Shown one piece after another: positions 46,318-56,923 of a stretch of 64,000 nucleotides of DNA (within the stretch, counting starts at the first letter, position 1; each line of letters starts with the position of its first letter). This stretch comes from Carettochelys insculpta (taxonomy: Eukaryota > Chordata > Testudines > Carettochelyidae). The translations under genes were made by a program, and so were the position numbers. Location of the stretch: NCBI RefSeq assembly GCF_033958435.1, contig NC_134137.1:244202501-244266500 (forward strand), read 5' to 3'. The notes beneath the pieces were generated by a model. The model searched no databases and was not told the DNA's origin. It saw nothing but the letters and a program-made list of their open reading frames with translations.

Positions 46318-46647
46318 CTGGCTGAACCTCTCTAATCCAGAACTCTCTCATTCAGCAACATCTGTAACACAGCATGATTTTAGCTGGCCAGAAGACAACT
46401 TATATGGGCATGGCCAAGTTTCCTGTGGTCCCACGAAGTTTGTTTACAGGCACCAATCCTGGCTCTCAGCTTTCTGTGTTGTTATTTAGCTGTAATTTAC
46501 CCCTAAGTGTCTTCTAAGAGCCCAGTAAACAGTGGAAGTGCTAATAATGTTGACAGACATTGTTGAACTCCCATACTCCTGCAAATTCTCACATCCAACA
46601 CTGATCAGGTCCCACGGGTGCCAGACTAGAGAGGTTCAGCCTGTACC
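46318..46647 (-). mobile_element. TIR element, TACAGGTTGAACCTC family, copy 2
   Basis: Left end CTGGCTGAACCTCTCTAATCC, right end AGACTAGAGAGGTTCAGCCTG, so the ends are inverted repeats of about 23 bp. Its reverse complement is colinear with the 22,709-23,034 copy through CTTCCACTG, GAGCCAGGATTGGTGCC and GGAAACTTGGCCATGCCC. Confidence 0.8.
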
Positions 46648-47834
46648 TGCTTAAACTACCTTCACTGGGAGAGCTGCCAAGCACACACTGCAGCTTCATG
46701 GTTTCCTACCCTGGGAAATACTGCCAGTGAGCAACAGGTTCTCTAAGACCGAAGAGTGAGGGGGAACAGATAGGTTAAAAGAGTATTCTGCAGATGCTAA
46801 TCTTCTGCTGTACATATTCTTTGACCTTTGGACAAAAAGAGGTACCAGACATCCAAAGAGGCCTGGGCCACTTCCAGCTTTTGAGGCTGCTAGCCATAAT
46901 AAAAATAAAAATTAAGATGCGAAAACAAAATAAGGCACCAAAACAGAGACATAGTTTTAATTTTTTCATCTAACAAATGTGCATAAAAACAAGTTGCAAA
47001 ACTTATCAAATGCCAGAAAATTAACAAGTGTCTAAATCCGAAGCCCATTTTATGCTTGAGGCCAAGACCAAATGGTCTTCCTCTAATTAGCCGGGGGTAC
47101 AAATTAATTAAGAAAATCCTTTACTACTTTAATTTATCTGTCATGTATTATAAATTCACTCTTCCAGGTGATATAAGCAAAGCAGCAGCACTTTGTCCAT
47201 GATAAACCAAGAGCAAAGTTCCAGCCTTCCTGAGTTTTTTTGTTTTGTTTTGTTTTGTTTTTGGTGGGGGGTTGGTTCGTTTGTTTGTTCATTTTAATCA
47301 GCAAGATAGATTCAGTTCAGGTCGACGTAAAAGGGAAAATTAAACATTTGTCCCTTTCCAACATACCTACTCCATTTCCACTAAATGACAAAGTGAGAAA
47401 AGTGACCCTGGAATGTTGTTTTAATTAAGGAAATACAGAAGAGGGGTGTATATGTTTGCGTGTGTGTGCTCAATTATTTTCTTCTTCTCATTGTCTTCTT
47501 GGTGACTTGCCATGGATGACTTTCATTTGCACTGTAACGGAAATGTGTGATGGCTGGTTGTCATACAATTATTAAATGATATTATGTATTGCAAGCATAT
47601 TTATCATTTACACTCTATCTAATCACATCTGTTCCTGCCTTTTGTCACAGAAAAGTGATAAAAGATCCAGGTGGCTTTACCAATCAACATGCAATATGAT
47701 AGTAATGTTGTAGTATTTTCTTCACTACAGTTTAAAGTTTCCTGCTTTGAAATAGTAGCCATAGTAATATGAGAGAAGACAAAACACAATATAGACATGA
47801 GAGTGCACTCACTGGTGCCTCCAAGGAATATTTG
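46648..47834. other. No recognised feature
   Basis: AT-rich; a TTTTG run at about 47,235-47,261. No supported frame. Confidence 0.45.
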
Positions 47835-47842
47835 GGCTAAAT

Positions 47843-48242
47843 CAGGGGCTGGCAACCAAAAGAGCAAGAAGAGCCGTTTTTTTCAAATTTGGTAAAAGTC
47901 TCAATACTTCAAGAGCTGCAATGCATGTGAGTAAGAGACAGTTCTTAATAAATAACATCAAGCCATACTTTTTGAAACCTCTATTCTAAGAACAGCTCAC
48001 ACACACATATCCCACAATGCACTGCAAATATGAAAGGGGGAGTTAGCCAATGTTTTGAGATCACATATAATTTGCTATTTATATACCAGTTGTTTGTTGT
48101 TGGGCTTGTCGATGGTCACTAAAATATCAAAAATAATCAGGAGGGGTTTTTTGCTTGTTTGTTTTTACTTTGAAATTACAGCATCAGAACCACGAAGAAG
48201 TCCTTAAAGAGCCGCATATGGCTCCAGAGCCACAGACCCCTG
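47843..48242. mobile_element. hAT-like non-autonomous element with 8-bp TSD
   Basis: Left end CAGGGGCTGGCAACC, right end GGCTCCAGAGCCACAGACCCCTG. The CAGGGG...CCCCTG termini and the CAGGGGTCGGCAACC-like sequence are typical of hAT-derived elements. The 8-bp flanks GGCTAAAT (47,835-47,842) and GGCTAAGC (48,243-48,250) match at six positions, as expected of an aged hAT target duplication. It is 400 bp with no transposase. Confidence 0.8.
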
Positions 48243-48271
48243 GGCTAAGCAGTATATCCTGAGGTACATGA

Positions 48272-48477
48272 TGCATAGTAACAGAGAGGGAGCCATGCTA
48301 GTCTATAGACTATCAAAACAAAAAAGCAGTCCAGTTGCACTTTAAAGACTAACAAAATTATTGAATCTGTTCTGGTTTGGCGATGGTCTGAAGAAGTGGG
48401 TCTGTCCCATGAAAGCTTATCACCTAATAAATTATTTTGCTAGTCTTTAAAGTGCAACTGGACTGCTTTTTTGTTCT
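48272..48477. mobile_element. Penelope-associated repeat, inverted dimer with 11-bp TSD
   Basis: The left arm (minus orientation) has the full end, ACAGAGAGGGAGCCATGC; the right arm (plus) carries CTGAAGAAGTGGGTCTGTCC, CATGAAAGCTTATCACC and stops at GCTTTTTTGTTCT. The flanks GAGGTACATGA (48,261-48,271) and GAGATACATGA (48,478-48,488) match at 10 of 11 positions. It lies just after the hAT-like element. Confidence 0.78.
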
Positions 48478-48565
48478 GAGATACATGAGTTTTCTTTATA
48501 TATGTACGTGCCACAGTTCTGTGTGACCTAGGTCAAAGCTCACATTTACCACAGAAAAACACAGT

Positions 48566-48729
48566 GGTGTGTCTACACTAGGATCTAACTTTGAAGTTAT
48601 GCACTACATCAAAGTAGCCAGCAGAGAGTCTACACACACTTTTTTCCCCTTACTTTGAAGTTTTTATTCCATTCCCGGGAATGGTGTAGTGCCCTACTTC
48701 AAAGTTATTTTTGTAGTGTAGACACAGCC
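48566..48729. mobile_element. Short MITE, internally deleted relative of 56,590-56,844
   Basis: Left end GGTGTGTCTACACTAGG, right end TGTAGTGTAGACACAGCC. It shares CACTACATCAAAGTAGCC, AGAGTCTACACAC and CCATTCCCGGGAATGG with the longer element at 56.6 kb. Confidence 0.75.
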
Positions 48730-48900
48730 AGCGTGTATGAGGAAGAATAAAAAGGGTTTTAAAATTAGCTTGGGTGTTTTATAATCCACAACTTTTACTA
48801 TTAAAGGTTATTGACAGCTCAACTATTATCTGTTTAGAAATGAGTCACACAGACTTTGACAGAATTTTGAAAATAATAATATTTAATTGTATCAAATGAG
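48730..48900. other. Spacer, unassigned
   Basis: Nothing recognised. Confidence 0.5.
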
Positions 48901-49779
48901 TTAGTAGGGGCTCCTTGTGGCCAAGGCGAGGGAGGAAAGCTTGCTGAAAACTTGCCTGGGACATTCCCTGATGTGGTGGGGCAGGAGCTGGGCTGGGGAG
49001 GGGACTGGGATGCTTTTACTTAGCTGCAGCAGTAGACTGTGTCTGTCCTCTGAGGAGCCAGACATCAGGAGTGTGGCTGGAGGAGCTGCCTGTGCTCCAC
49101 TGAGCCAGCTCTGGGGTGAGAGGTACTGCCCAGCTGTAAGGGCTGCCAAATTCAGCTGCACTCTGCAGATTGGGGCTCATGCAGATTCATACACATACTC
49201 CCCTCACACCCAGACCGTCATGTGCTCCTGCAAGCTCTGTGGTTGGGCCTTGCCTGGGGGGTGCTTGTCACCCATGGCAGAGGCAGGTTCAGGGGCCAGC
49301 AGTACCTACACAGGAGTCCCCTGTGAGAGACCCAACAGCACAAATTCCCCCTCCATGTCCCTGTGCCCGTTCTGCCTTCCCCTCTCAGCCCCCAGATCTG
49401 CCCCCCTTCCCTGGCACGCTGCCCTGCTGCTAACCTGCACCAGCCAGGCAGAGGGAGGGAAGGAGACAGCTGGAGCCTGCCAATGCCATGGGAAATGCAG
49501 GTGGGCGGTGGTACAGAACTGCTGCCTCTAGTGCCCCTCTCCAGGGCCAGGCCATGCCCTCCTGGGGCCCCACTGGGCTAGTGCTGTATTCCTCCTGGCA
49601 CCTTGCCCACAAAAAGGGAACCCCCTGTAGCTACTGGCTGTTAAACCAACTGAATTTACTTCATGAACTACACAATACGTACCGAGGGCTGCTGACACCT
49701 GTGCTGTCGTTTCAGCAGCTGCAGGGCAGGGAGTCGCAGAGGAACAGCGTCCAGAGCTGCAAATGATTCCTTAAGGCCT
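48901..49779. other. GC-rich block of unknown origin
   Basis: About 0.9 kb much richer in GC than its flanks. It contains a 204-codon plus frame (48,917-49,531) overlapped by frames of 60-87 codons on both strands. The frame is rich in Cys, Ser, Gly and Pro, with no recognised domain and no splice or promoter logic. Like other GC islands here it may be transposon-derived, but no termini were found. Confidence 0.35.
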
Positions 49780-49876
49780 GCGAAAGCTTATGCTCCAAAA
49801 CATCTGTTAGTCTATAAGGTGCCACAGGTCTTCTGGCTGCTTTTGAAGATACAGACTAACTCGGCTACCCCTTTGA
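49780..49876 (+). mobile_element. Penelope-associated repeat, 3' part
   Basis: GCGAAAGCTTATGCTCCAAA, CATCTGTTAGTCTATAAGG, CCACAGGTCTTCTGGCTGC and CAGACTAACTCGGCTACCC. It starts at the GAAA of the hammerhead-like core, so the unit is truncated at its 5' side. Confidence 0.75.
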
Positions 49877-50348
49877 TCATTGTTATTAGTTATGAATGGA
49901 AAGAAGCCTCATGCCGCAGTTGATTATCAGGAACATTGACAAAATTTGTCAAGACTTCTGTTCCTCTCTGTCTCCTTGAAGCAAACACATCAGTTTGTCC
50001 CCAGGTGACTTTTAGCTTCTAAAAAGCAAACTCGGAAACTCACTAACTGGCCTGAATTAGTACAATTGTTCAGGAATTAGATGCTTGATCTGTTTAGTGG
50101 TCTGATGATTTATTTTGCCATCTTCACTGTATGTCTTTGTTTTTGGTCATTCTTTTCTCATATAAATAGCCCCTTTGTCTACCATCGAGCATCAGAAAGC
50201 CCTTGTGATGCTAAGGACTAGTTTACCTCCCTTATGCCCTTCTCCTTGACAGTGACTTCATGCTAATAACAGTGTATTGTTTGTATGAGATGATATAATT
50301 GGCACAAAGTGACTAAAGCTTAGTGCTCATTTCTGTTTCTTCAGATAC
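49877..50348. other. No recognised feature
   Basis: AT-rich, no recognised repeat or frame. Confidence 0.5.
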
Positions 50349-50405
50349 ATACAACTGAGTTTCAATGTTTATTAATTTGAATAACTGAAGTCAATATTTG
50401 TTAGT
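50349..50405. repeat. 57-bp direct repeat, left copy
   Basis: Identical over 57 bases to 51,255-51,311. It starts ATACAACTGAGTTTCAATG and ends ATATTTGTTAGT, and the last T is also the first base of the LTR. Confidence 0.95.
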
Positions 50406-50805
50406 GTGATGGAGTGGGGGATACCTGTGTGTGTGTGTGTGTGGCTCACAGAGGGTGTGGGGCTCCTGCTGAGGGTAACCCTGACGACCAGGTAACACCT
50501 TTGTACTGCACACAAAGGAGGAGGTGGAGCCTCAGGGGTTTGAATTGGAACTGGGAGTTGGAAGCAGTGAGTCTGGGCTGAGGGAGAGAGAGACCAAGGA
50601 GGGGGCAAGGCCCCGGCTCTGGGGGCCCCTCGGGGCCTCCTCTCCCCAACATGGATTGGACTGGCTGTCTCTGCCTGCTGTACTGACTCCTCTGTACAAT
50701 GCTGTGTCCTGTCGGCTAATAAACCCGCTGTTTTCCTGCTGAGTGAGAGACTCTCCTGCCTGCGGACAGGGTGCAGAGCTTGGGGGACCCCAGAACCCCA
50801 TCACA
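50405..50805 (+). repeat. Solo LTR-like element (endogenous retrovirus or Gypsy type)
   Basis: It begins TGTGATGGAG and ends CCCCATCACA, giving an 8-bp terminal inverted repeat TGTGATGG. It is 401 bp, GC-rich in the middle, with the polyadenylation signal AATAAA at about 50,719 and a TG run near the start. No 4-6 bp target duplication is visible; instead the segment lies between the 57-bp direct repeats. No retroviral coding sequence is seen beside it. Confidence 0.75.
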
Positions 50806-51254
50806 CTATCCACATGAAGGAATCCCTGTTTATCCCTTACTGGCCCACCAGGCCCACAGCTCCTTTGTCCTTTTACCTCCAACTTCTGCCTCCCCGTGGA
50901 ATCAGAATTGGAGTCCAGTGTGAGAATATAAGTGTTTCTAGCATCTGGAGATGGGGAATTGCTGAACCTCTCCTGCATCCTACAGAGATTGGCTGTGCAG
51001 CTGTTTTACTTGGTTCTCACAGGGCTGCTCACATTCCCTGATAGTTTTTACTTTACTTGCACCAGCTTCCAATTCCTGAGAAACTTTTACACTGTCTGCT
51101 TTGGACCCTTGCAGAGCACAGCCAGTGGTTTCACACTCAGGCAGGTCCTGGCCATCAGGGGCTGAAACAAACTTCTCCCCAGCAAAGGGCTGCTCTGGCT
51201 CTTACAGACATGCACCTTTCCTGTTCACTCTCCTTCACCTCACTCCCATTTTCT
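50806..51254. other. Non-LTR part of the duplicated-flank segment, unassigned
   Basis: About 450 bp following the LTR and preceding the second 57-bp repeat. No primer-binding site or gag-like frame was recognised. Frames of 61-77 codons on the plus strand are unsupported. Confidence 0.4.
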
Positions 51255-51311
51255 ATACAACTGAGTTTCAATGTTTATTAATTTGAATAACTGAAGTCAA
51301 TATTTGTTAGT
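51255..51311. repeat. 57-bp direct repeat, right copy
   Basis: Identical to 50,349-50,405. The sequence then continues TTAATCAGTTTTC, presumably the original flank. Confidence 0.95.
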
Positions 51312-51611
51312 TTAATCAGTTTTCTTTAACACAATTCAGCTAGTCAACTGAAATTTTTTATGGCATAAGATGTGTGGAGGTTTTAGTGAGATTCTTGATT
51401 CTGATACCTTAACATTTTCTCAGTGTTTGACTGCCAAAGTAGACAGTATTTTTGTTTTTACAAGTCACAGATGTAGGTTGTGTGTAATCAGAAGATATCT
51501 CATACATGCCTTCTGTTTCATCTCCCGGTTCTATCCTACCTCTTCCAGCTCTATTTTTCTTTCGCATTCTCCCTCCCCCTTTTCTATTCCCCTTTGCCAA
51601 AGCCATTATCA
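51312..51611. other. No recognised feature
   Basis: T/C-rich tract at 51,525-51,600. Nothing else was recognised. Confidence 0.5.
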
Positions 51612-52015
51612 ACGTCAGGGATTAGGGCATGTAGTTGAGCCTCAGACTGGCTAGTTCCCTCTCCTTTGCAAATGGATCATGATTGGTTCCAGCTGAAGTA
51701 CCTGATGGGCCAGACTGTCCGACCAGCTAGAGGAACCCACAGGCAAGCAACTTTTAAGTGCAAGCAACAAAATTAGGCCAACAGCTGCTCAAAGCATTCA
51801 GTAACGGCTGTGTTAGGCCTTGAACTTGTTTGTTCCCAGCTTTGTTTCATCATCAGACCCAACCTTGCTTCTGCATCGTGTCACTCTAGGTAACCTGGCA
51901 CTGATCCCAGGCTCCAAATCCTGACTTTGACCTTGACCCTTGCCTCTAGCCTCTGACTCCAGCTCTGGTTTTGGCTTCTTCCTATCTACAATGACCAAAT
52001 CCTGCTCCAACCATT
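51612..52015 (+). repeat. 5' LTR of a Sushi-like Ty3/gypsy element
   Basis: It shares an ordered set of words with 53,880-54,280, for example CCTCAGACTGGCTAGTT against CCTCAGACCAGCTAGTT, GGCCAGACTGTCC, GCTGCTCAAAGCA, CTAGGTAACCTGGC against CAGGTAACATGGC, and CTGACTCCAGCTCTG. The copies are diverged and have indels, indicating an old insertion. The exact limits are uncertain. Confidence 0.65.
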
Positions 52016-52089
52016 AGATATGATAACCACTAGGCAACGCACGAACACCCTTGCCCTGGTCTCTGATGATTTCAGAAACCTAACAAGAA

Positions 52090-52900
52090 AGAGGGGATAG
52101 CCTCTCCTCCCACAATGGATGATAGAAAATCTAACATCTCCTTGTTGGGGTTTGCAGAAGCCCTGCTGAATTTACAAACCCATGTTAGCATGCTGTAAGT
52201 GCACAGCTCTGACTTACAGATTCAAACCATGCACTGGGTCCACAGAGAACCATATATTCCCTTAAGAAGCAAGACTGAAAGGAAGCGCAAAAAGTTTCAT
52301 GGCTTCCTGAATGAATGGCAGCTCCTATTCTTATTATGCCGATAAATTTACCCAGTCCAGGATGGGGCTTATCATTAGTTTGCTAACTGAAGAGGCACTG
52401 ACCTCATGAATGAAAAATTCCACTCCTTTGAGGCACCAGTTCAAGCCAGCAATCCCATTAGTCAACTGCACTGTGGAATTTCAGCTCCTGGTAATGCACA
52501 GTGAGGAGAGCAAAGCTGCACAGTGCTTCCATTTGCAGCTTGATCTGAATGATGAGATCAAAAACGAGCTGGTAGGGGTGGAAGCTCCAAATAACTTGGC
52601 TGCCCTTACGAGCCACCGCATTAAGACAATCACCTGTGGGAATAACAACAGGGAAAAGAGGACAGTTCTCCAACTCCCACCTGATTTGTCAGCAGTGATC
52701 AGAACACTTTCCATGCCCAACCTAAAGCCTGAACCCATGCAGCTGGACAAAGCCTGATCCGCTCTTACTTGGGTTGCCAACATTCCCCATTGGACAGCCT
52801 GGATGCCATTGCTGTGAATGCCATCTTGTCCATCCAGTCATGAAAGCTGGCAATCCTACATTGCACTGATACAGAGAAAGATCAATTCTGAGTATAAGAT
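52090..52900 (+). pseudogene. Ty3/gypsy (Sushi-like) gag relic
   Basis: Across all three plus frames the text follows the capsid region of Sushi/Mart-type gag proteins. KFHGFLNEWQLLFLL (about 52,285-52,335) matches the PDKFDG...F..FLNQC.L.F segment. EFQLLVMHSEESKAAQCFHL (in the 52,410-52,757 frame) matches the YA.EFR.L......W...A....F..GL segment, and LNDEIKNELV follows it. Multiple stops and frameshifts are present, and no CCHC knuckle was found. Host-domesticated relatives of this family exist in mammals, but nothing here suggests domestication. Confidence 0.75.
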
Positions 52901-52959
52901 CTATGACTCTACTGCAAAGGACTGGGACACTGTGCGTTGAGTAGCCCAGTGAAGGGATG

Positions 52960-53560
52960 ATCTACTTCTTGGTCAACAAAATACCAGGTTCTAGTCCTGA
53001 TAGGGGTTTGACTACTGATATCATAGCAGACTGACATCCACCATTTATTTCCCATTTTTGGAGTGTGCTCCATCAGCTTCTCACCAACGAATTCCTTCAA
53101 TGGTTGGGTCATAGCCCTCAGACAAATAGAACAGATAGGACAGGTAGAAGACCTTGGAACAAAATGTCAGCTTCTTCTTAAATTATCACCAGGATAACCG
53201 GGTTCCCCATTACATCACACAGTTTGGTTATAAAAATTCCACTCAGACGTCTACCCAGCAAAGCCTGTTTTTTGCCATCTGTGGGTTCCATCCTTACTCC
53301 CATTCAGCTACACCCATTGGTTCCCTGATACCAACAACAACAGATCTGGTAACTTATCTGCACAAGATATAATAAGAGTTCTGAGACCACTTAAGAACCA
53401 CAAAGAAAGCCTATGAATACTACGTCATGCAGGGCTGCCAGGACATTCCCAACCTTGCCATAAGAGACAAGGTCTCATGCCCACCTAGAACCTTAAGACC
53501 AGTCTCCCATCAGCTACACTGGATGACTGATACATTAGCATCTTCATGATCACAGTTCGT
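52960..53560 (+). pseudogene. Ty3/gypsy integrase relic
   Basis: The text resembling FISHFWSVLHQLL (about 53,040-53,090) is the core motif after the second catalytic Asp (D..G..F.S.FW). NYHQDNRVP and QFGYKNSTQTSTQQSLFFA (53,154-53,372 frame) match the W...L...E.AYN...H.ST..SPF region, in which the catalytic Glu falls near a Gln. GFHPYSHSATP and ATLDD follow. The protease, reverse transcriptase and RNase H regions expected between gag and integrase are absent, so the element has lost its middle. Confidence 0.78.
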
Positions 53561-53879
53561 GCCTTCATGACCACAGAACAGATCAAGCTGGTGATTTCCA
53601 AGATGCCATGCCTCTTTTCTCATGCCATGTACAGAGAATCCATTCCCAGGCTGCCCATCTCCACCCATATCTGTCATGGGGCAAGGGAACTATGTGATTT
53701 GAGAAATCCTTGATTGTGGGTGAGTCTGAAGGAAACTCCAAAAATATAGTGTATTGGGAAGGTTATAGTCCAGATGATCAATGCTAGAAATCAGCAGAGA
53801 ATAGTCACCCAGTTGTGAACTTTTCACTGGTCCCATCCCCAAAAGAGCCCTTGAAGAGATGAGTGGGCAGGAGGGGTGT
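53561..53879. other. Degraded element interior before the 3' LTR
   Basis: Probably the end of the element's coding region, but no motif is readable. Confidence 0.4.
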
Positions 53880-54280
53880 ACTCTCAGGAACCAGGCCTTT
53901 CAGCTGCACCTCAGACCAGCTAGTTTCACCTCCCTAGTGAACAACAGAGGCCCCACAGCTGAATCACAGTTGGATTGCATTGGAATTGCCAGTTTCACCA
54001 AACTGCCTGATTGGCCAGAGGAACCAAGAGGCATGCTCTCTTAAGCTCAGCTGCAGTATTAAGTTAATGGCTGCTCAAAGCAATTACCCACCCTCCTGCT
54101 CCTGCACCAGTACTGTTCCTGCCTGTCTAGGATATGGCCTTACCCCCTTCACTCCAGGTAACATGGCTCTAACCCACGATTCCAATTCTTGATGTCTGAC
54201 TTCAGCTCTGACCCTGACCCTGGCATCCTATTCCTGATTTTAGCTCCAGCCACTCATCCTGATATCTGCTCCACACAGGA
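53880..54280 (+). repeat. 3' LTR of the Sushi-like element
   Basis: Colinear with 51,612-52,015, as described there. The two copies share order but differ in many bases and indels. Confidence 0.6.
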
Positions 54281-55254
54281 GGCACAACCCCTGATCTTCC
54301 AGTCTCACAGTCTTCCAAAGAACAATTCTTCTCTTTTACCTCTAGATGCAGATATATTATAACCTCCCTCCTTCCACAGGCCATAACTGGCTGTAGCCAG
54401 AATTCTTCATTTCACTCCTTGGTTAGCATTTTATTTTCATTTCTTTTCTTTTTTAAGATGCCATATCCCTAACTGGCCCAGCAGGGCTAGAAAAGCTGCT
54501 TTTAGTAGACAATAAAAGGGAAAACTGATACTAGAAAGCAGCTGGGATGGAAGCAGAAGAGGAAAAGGCTGGAGCTGTAGAGTGAGTGATGTTTGCACAG
54601 TACTGCATCTGGTGTTCAGTGTTCATGAAAACTGTGAATCACAAAAAATGCATTGGAGGAAGAAGAGAGAGGGAGAGTGCAGCACATGCAACCCAGATGT
54701 TGTAGACCTGTGATGTACAGCTGTGGAGCAGTGAATAGTTTTTTTTAAAGGTCCAATTTACAGTCATTGGTGGGGAGTTTGCTATGCAGAGTAAGAGCTG
54801 ACTGGAAGCATATAAGGATGTTGTTTATTGAAAGCAGGAACTGGCTTTTGAAAGATCAAATGAAGAAGCAAGTTGGGTTTTATTAAGTTAATCTGTAAAT
54901 TAGTAAGACCACTTTTCATCAGACTTTTACAATGTAATTGTCAATAGTTAAATATACTCCACAGATGCTTGTTTGGGAGTCACATGACAACTGATGATTA
55001 TGATGAGTTTTGTCAGAGCTTCCAGAAATTTCTTGCTTCCCCACAATCACTTAAATACCTATTACTAGACACTAGATGGGGCGTTCTATTGCATATAGCA
55101 ATCAGCACTTTTTCCCCTCTCTCATATAAACCCACCCCACTAATTCCTTCAAATTTAACAAAATTTTCTTTAGAACTTTGAGTTCAAATGGACTTCATTC
55201 TGTTGGATTTAAATAATTATCCCTCAACCCTAATATATATAGTTCAAACACTGA
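54281..55254. other. No recognised feature
   Basis: AT-rich with an AG-rich patch at 54,640-54,690. No supported frame. Confidence 0.45.
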
Positions 55255-55470
55255 AGCTACATCTAACACTACAGCTCTCTTTCAGAAGGAGAACATTTGA
55301 TTGATCCCATTCGAAAGATCGCCTTTCGAAAGATCGTGACCACACACAAAAAGCGGATCGAGCCTGCGATCTGCTTCTTGAAAGAGCTGAGAGGTCTTTG
55401 AAAAGGGAGCATCCACACAGCCAGAGGCACTCCTTTGAAAGAGCTGAGCAGGAAATGCAGTGGATGGGAT
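55255..55470. mobile_element. Fragment of a CTTTCGAAAGA-type DNA transposon
   Basis: Left end GAAGCTACATCTAACACTAC, then CATTCGAAAGATCGCCTTTCG and several TTGAAAGAGCTGAG words, as in 18,726-19,133. The right terminus is not identifiable. Confidence 0.55.
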
Positions 55471-56589
55471 CACATGGCTGACAAGCCCTTCTGGGGCTCA
55501 CAGACAGCCACACCCTTAAAGGATCCCTCCCAAAGTCCCCTGCCCTGCATTTGTTCAGGCTCACAGAGGTTTCACAAGCCCCTCAGAGCCTCTGCATGGA
55601 CCATGCAGTGCTTGAAAGCCTGTCCCTGATGGAACCCCAGCAGCAGCTCTTCTGTTGGAGCTGGAAATCCTCCATGCCCTGGTTGGCCACCTGTCCATTG
55701 TGGTCACTGCTGCCCTGCACCTCCTCAGTCCCAAAATGAACAGGGAAATGTCACTTGTGATTTTTTTCATAAAATGTACATCCTATGACGCTATCTCAGT
55801 ATTCGATTAGCTTCATCCACATATTTTATATCATCAGCTCACTACTGGAAATCTCATTTTTATTGTATTTATGGAGGAACATAGGGCAAAACTTCTTTGG
55901 TTTACTAAGCTAATTCCTGGTGACTAACGATGGTAATTTAAGTTTCCTGCTTTGTATTTTTAAACCACTATTTCCAAGACCTATTGGAACTCTCTCTCAT
56001 CTTTGGCCTTTTTTTCCTTGTAAGTTGGCCACCTTGACAAATCTATCACTATTAAAAAATAAAGCTAAAACGTGCCACATAGAACATATAAACCCTGGGA
56101 CACGAGAGAAACAAGATAGAATCAGAGAGGATGAAGTGAGGACGTATTCCTGCATCCACTCCCCAGGCATTGGCCAGAAATGATTGGGGACCCAAAGCGG
56201 CTCAATAACTGCCTATTCACCACCTTCCCTACACAGACTCCTGAATTGTGGGTCTATGTTTACATGGAACAATTGATCCCTTAATATTGCATAAGTGAAA
56301 AATATTTCATTAAATAATTGTGTTGCAACAAAAGCATAATACATAATGGGGCAAAATCTGAAGTCCTTATTCAGTTTTTAATTAGCCCTAAGGGAAAAAT
56401 CTGATGTGCTAATGAGGAACATTAGTGATACTCTGGAAACACAATGGTCTGGAACTCAAACCAATGATCTGTGAATAGGCTGCTTTTCCTGTAAACAAAA
56501 ACTGTGGTTGGTTCTGCCAACACATGTGACTATGGCACTAGCTGCTAGAACTCATTTTTGGACCTTTAACCTTCCCACTGAAGGGGTGC
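55471..56589. other. No recognised feature
   Basis: A GC-richer part (55,490-55,740) may still belong to the transposon. Frames of 62-87 codons are unsupported. Confidence 0.4.
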
Positions 56590-56844
56590 GGCTACAGTAG
56601 GAACTAACTTCAAAGTTAACTTTGAATTTAGGCACTACATCAACGTAGCCAGCACAGAGTCTACACACATTTTCCCTTACTTCAAACTTAACTTTAAGTA
56701 GGGAGCCCAACTTCAAAGTCCTTACTCCATTTCCGGGAATGGAGTAGGGCCTAATTCGAAGTGTAACTTCAAAGTAGGGTGTGTGTAGACGCTCTGCTTC
56801 AAAGTAAGCAACTTCAAAGTTATTTCTGTAGTGTAGACACAGCC
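56590..56844. mobile_element. MITE, ACTTCAAAGTT subfamily
   Basis: Left end GGCTACAGTAGGAACTAAC, right end TGTAGTGTAGACACAGCC. Internal inverted blocks are ACTTCAAAGTT and CTCCATTTCCGGGAATGGAG at the centre (about 56,725-56,746). It is a longer relative of 48,566-48,729. Confidence 0.78.
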
Positions 56845-56923
56845 AAGGTGAGAAAGGTTTGAACTGAACACAAAGACTTCCAGCATTGGGCAAAGGGAGT
56901 ACAAAGGTGGGAAACTAAACTAT

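Noticed and set aside
5374..49876. Recurring short repeats read as a CRISPR array
   Set aside because: The repeats are dispersed over 45 kb, are 75-200 bp long, vary in orientation and lie in vertebrate DNA.
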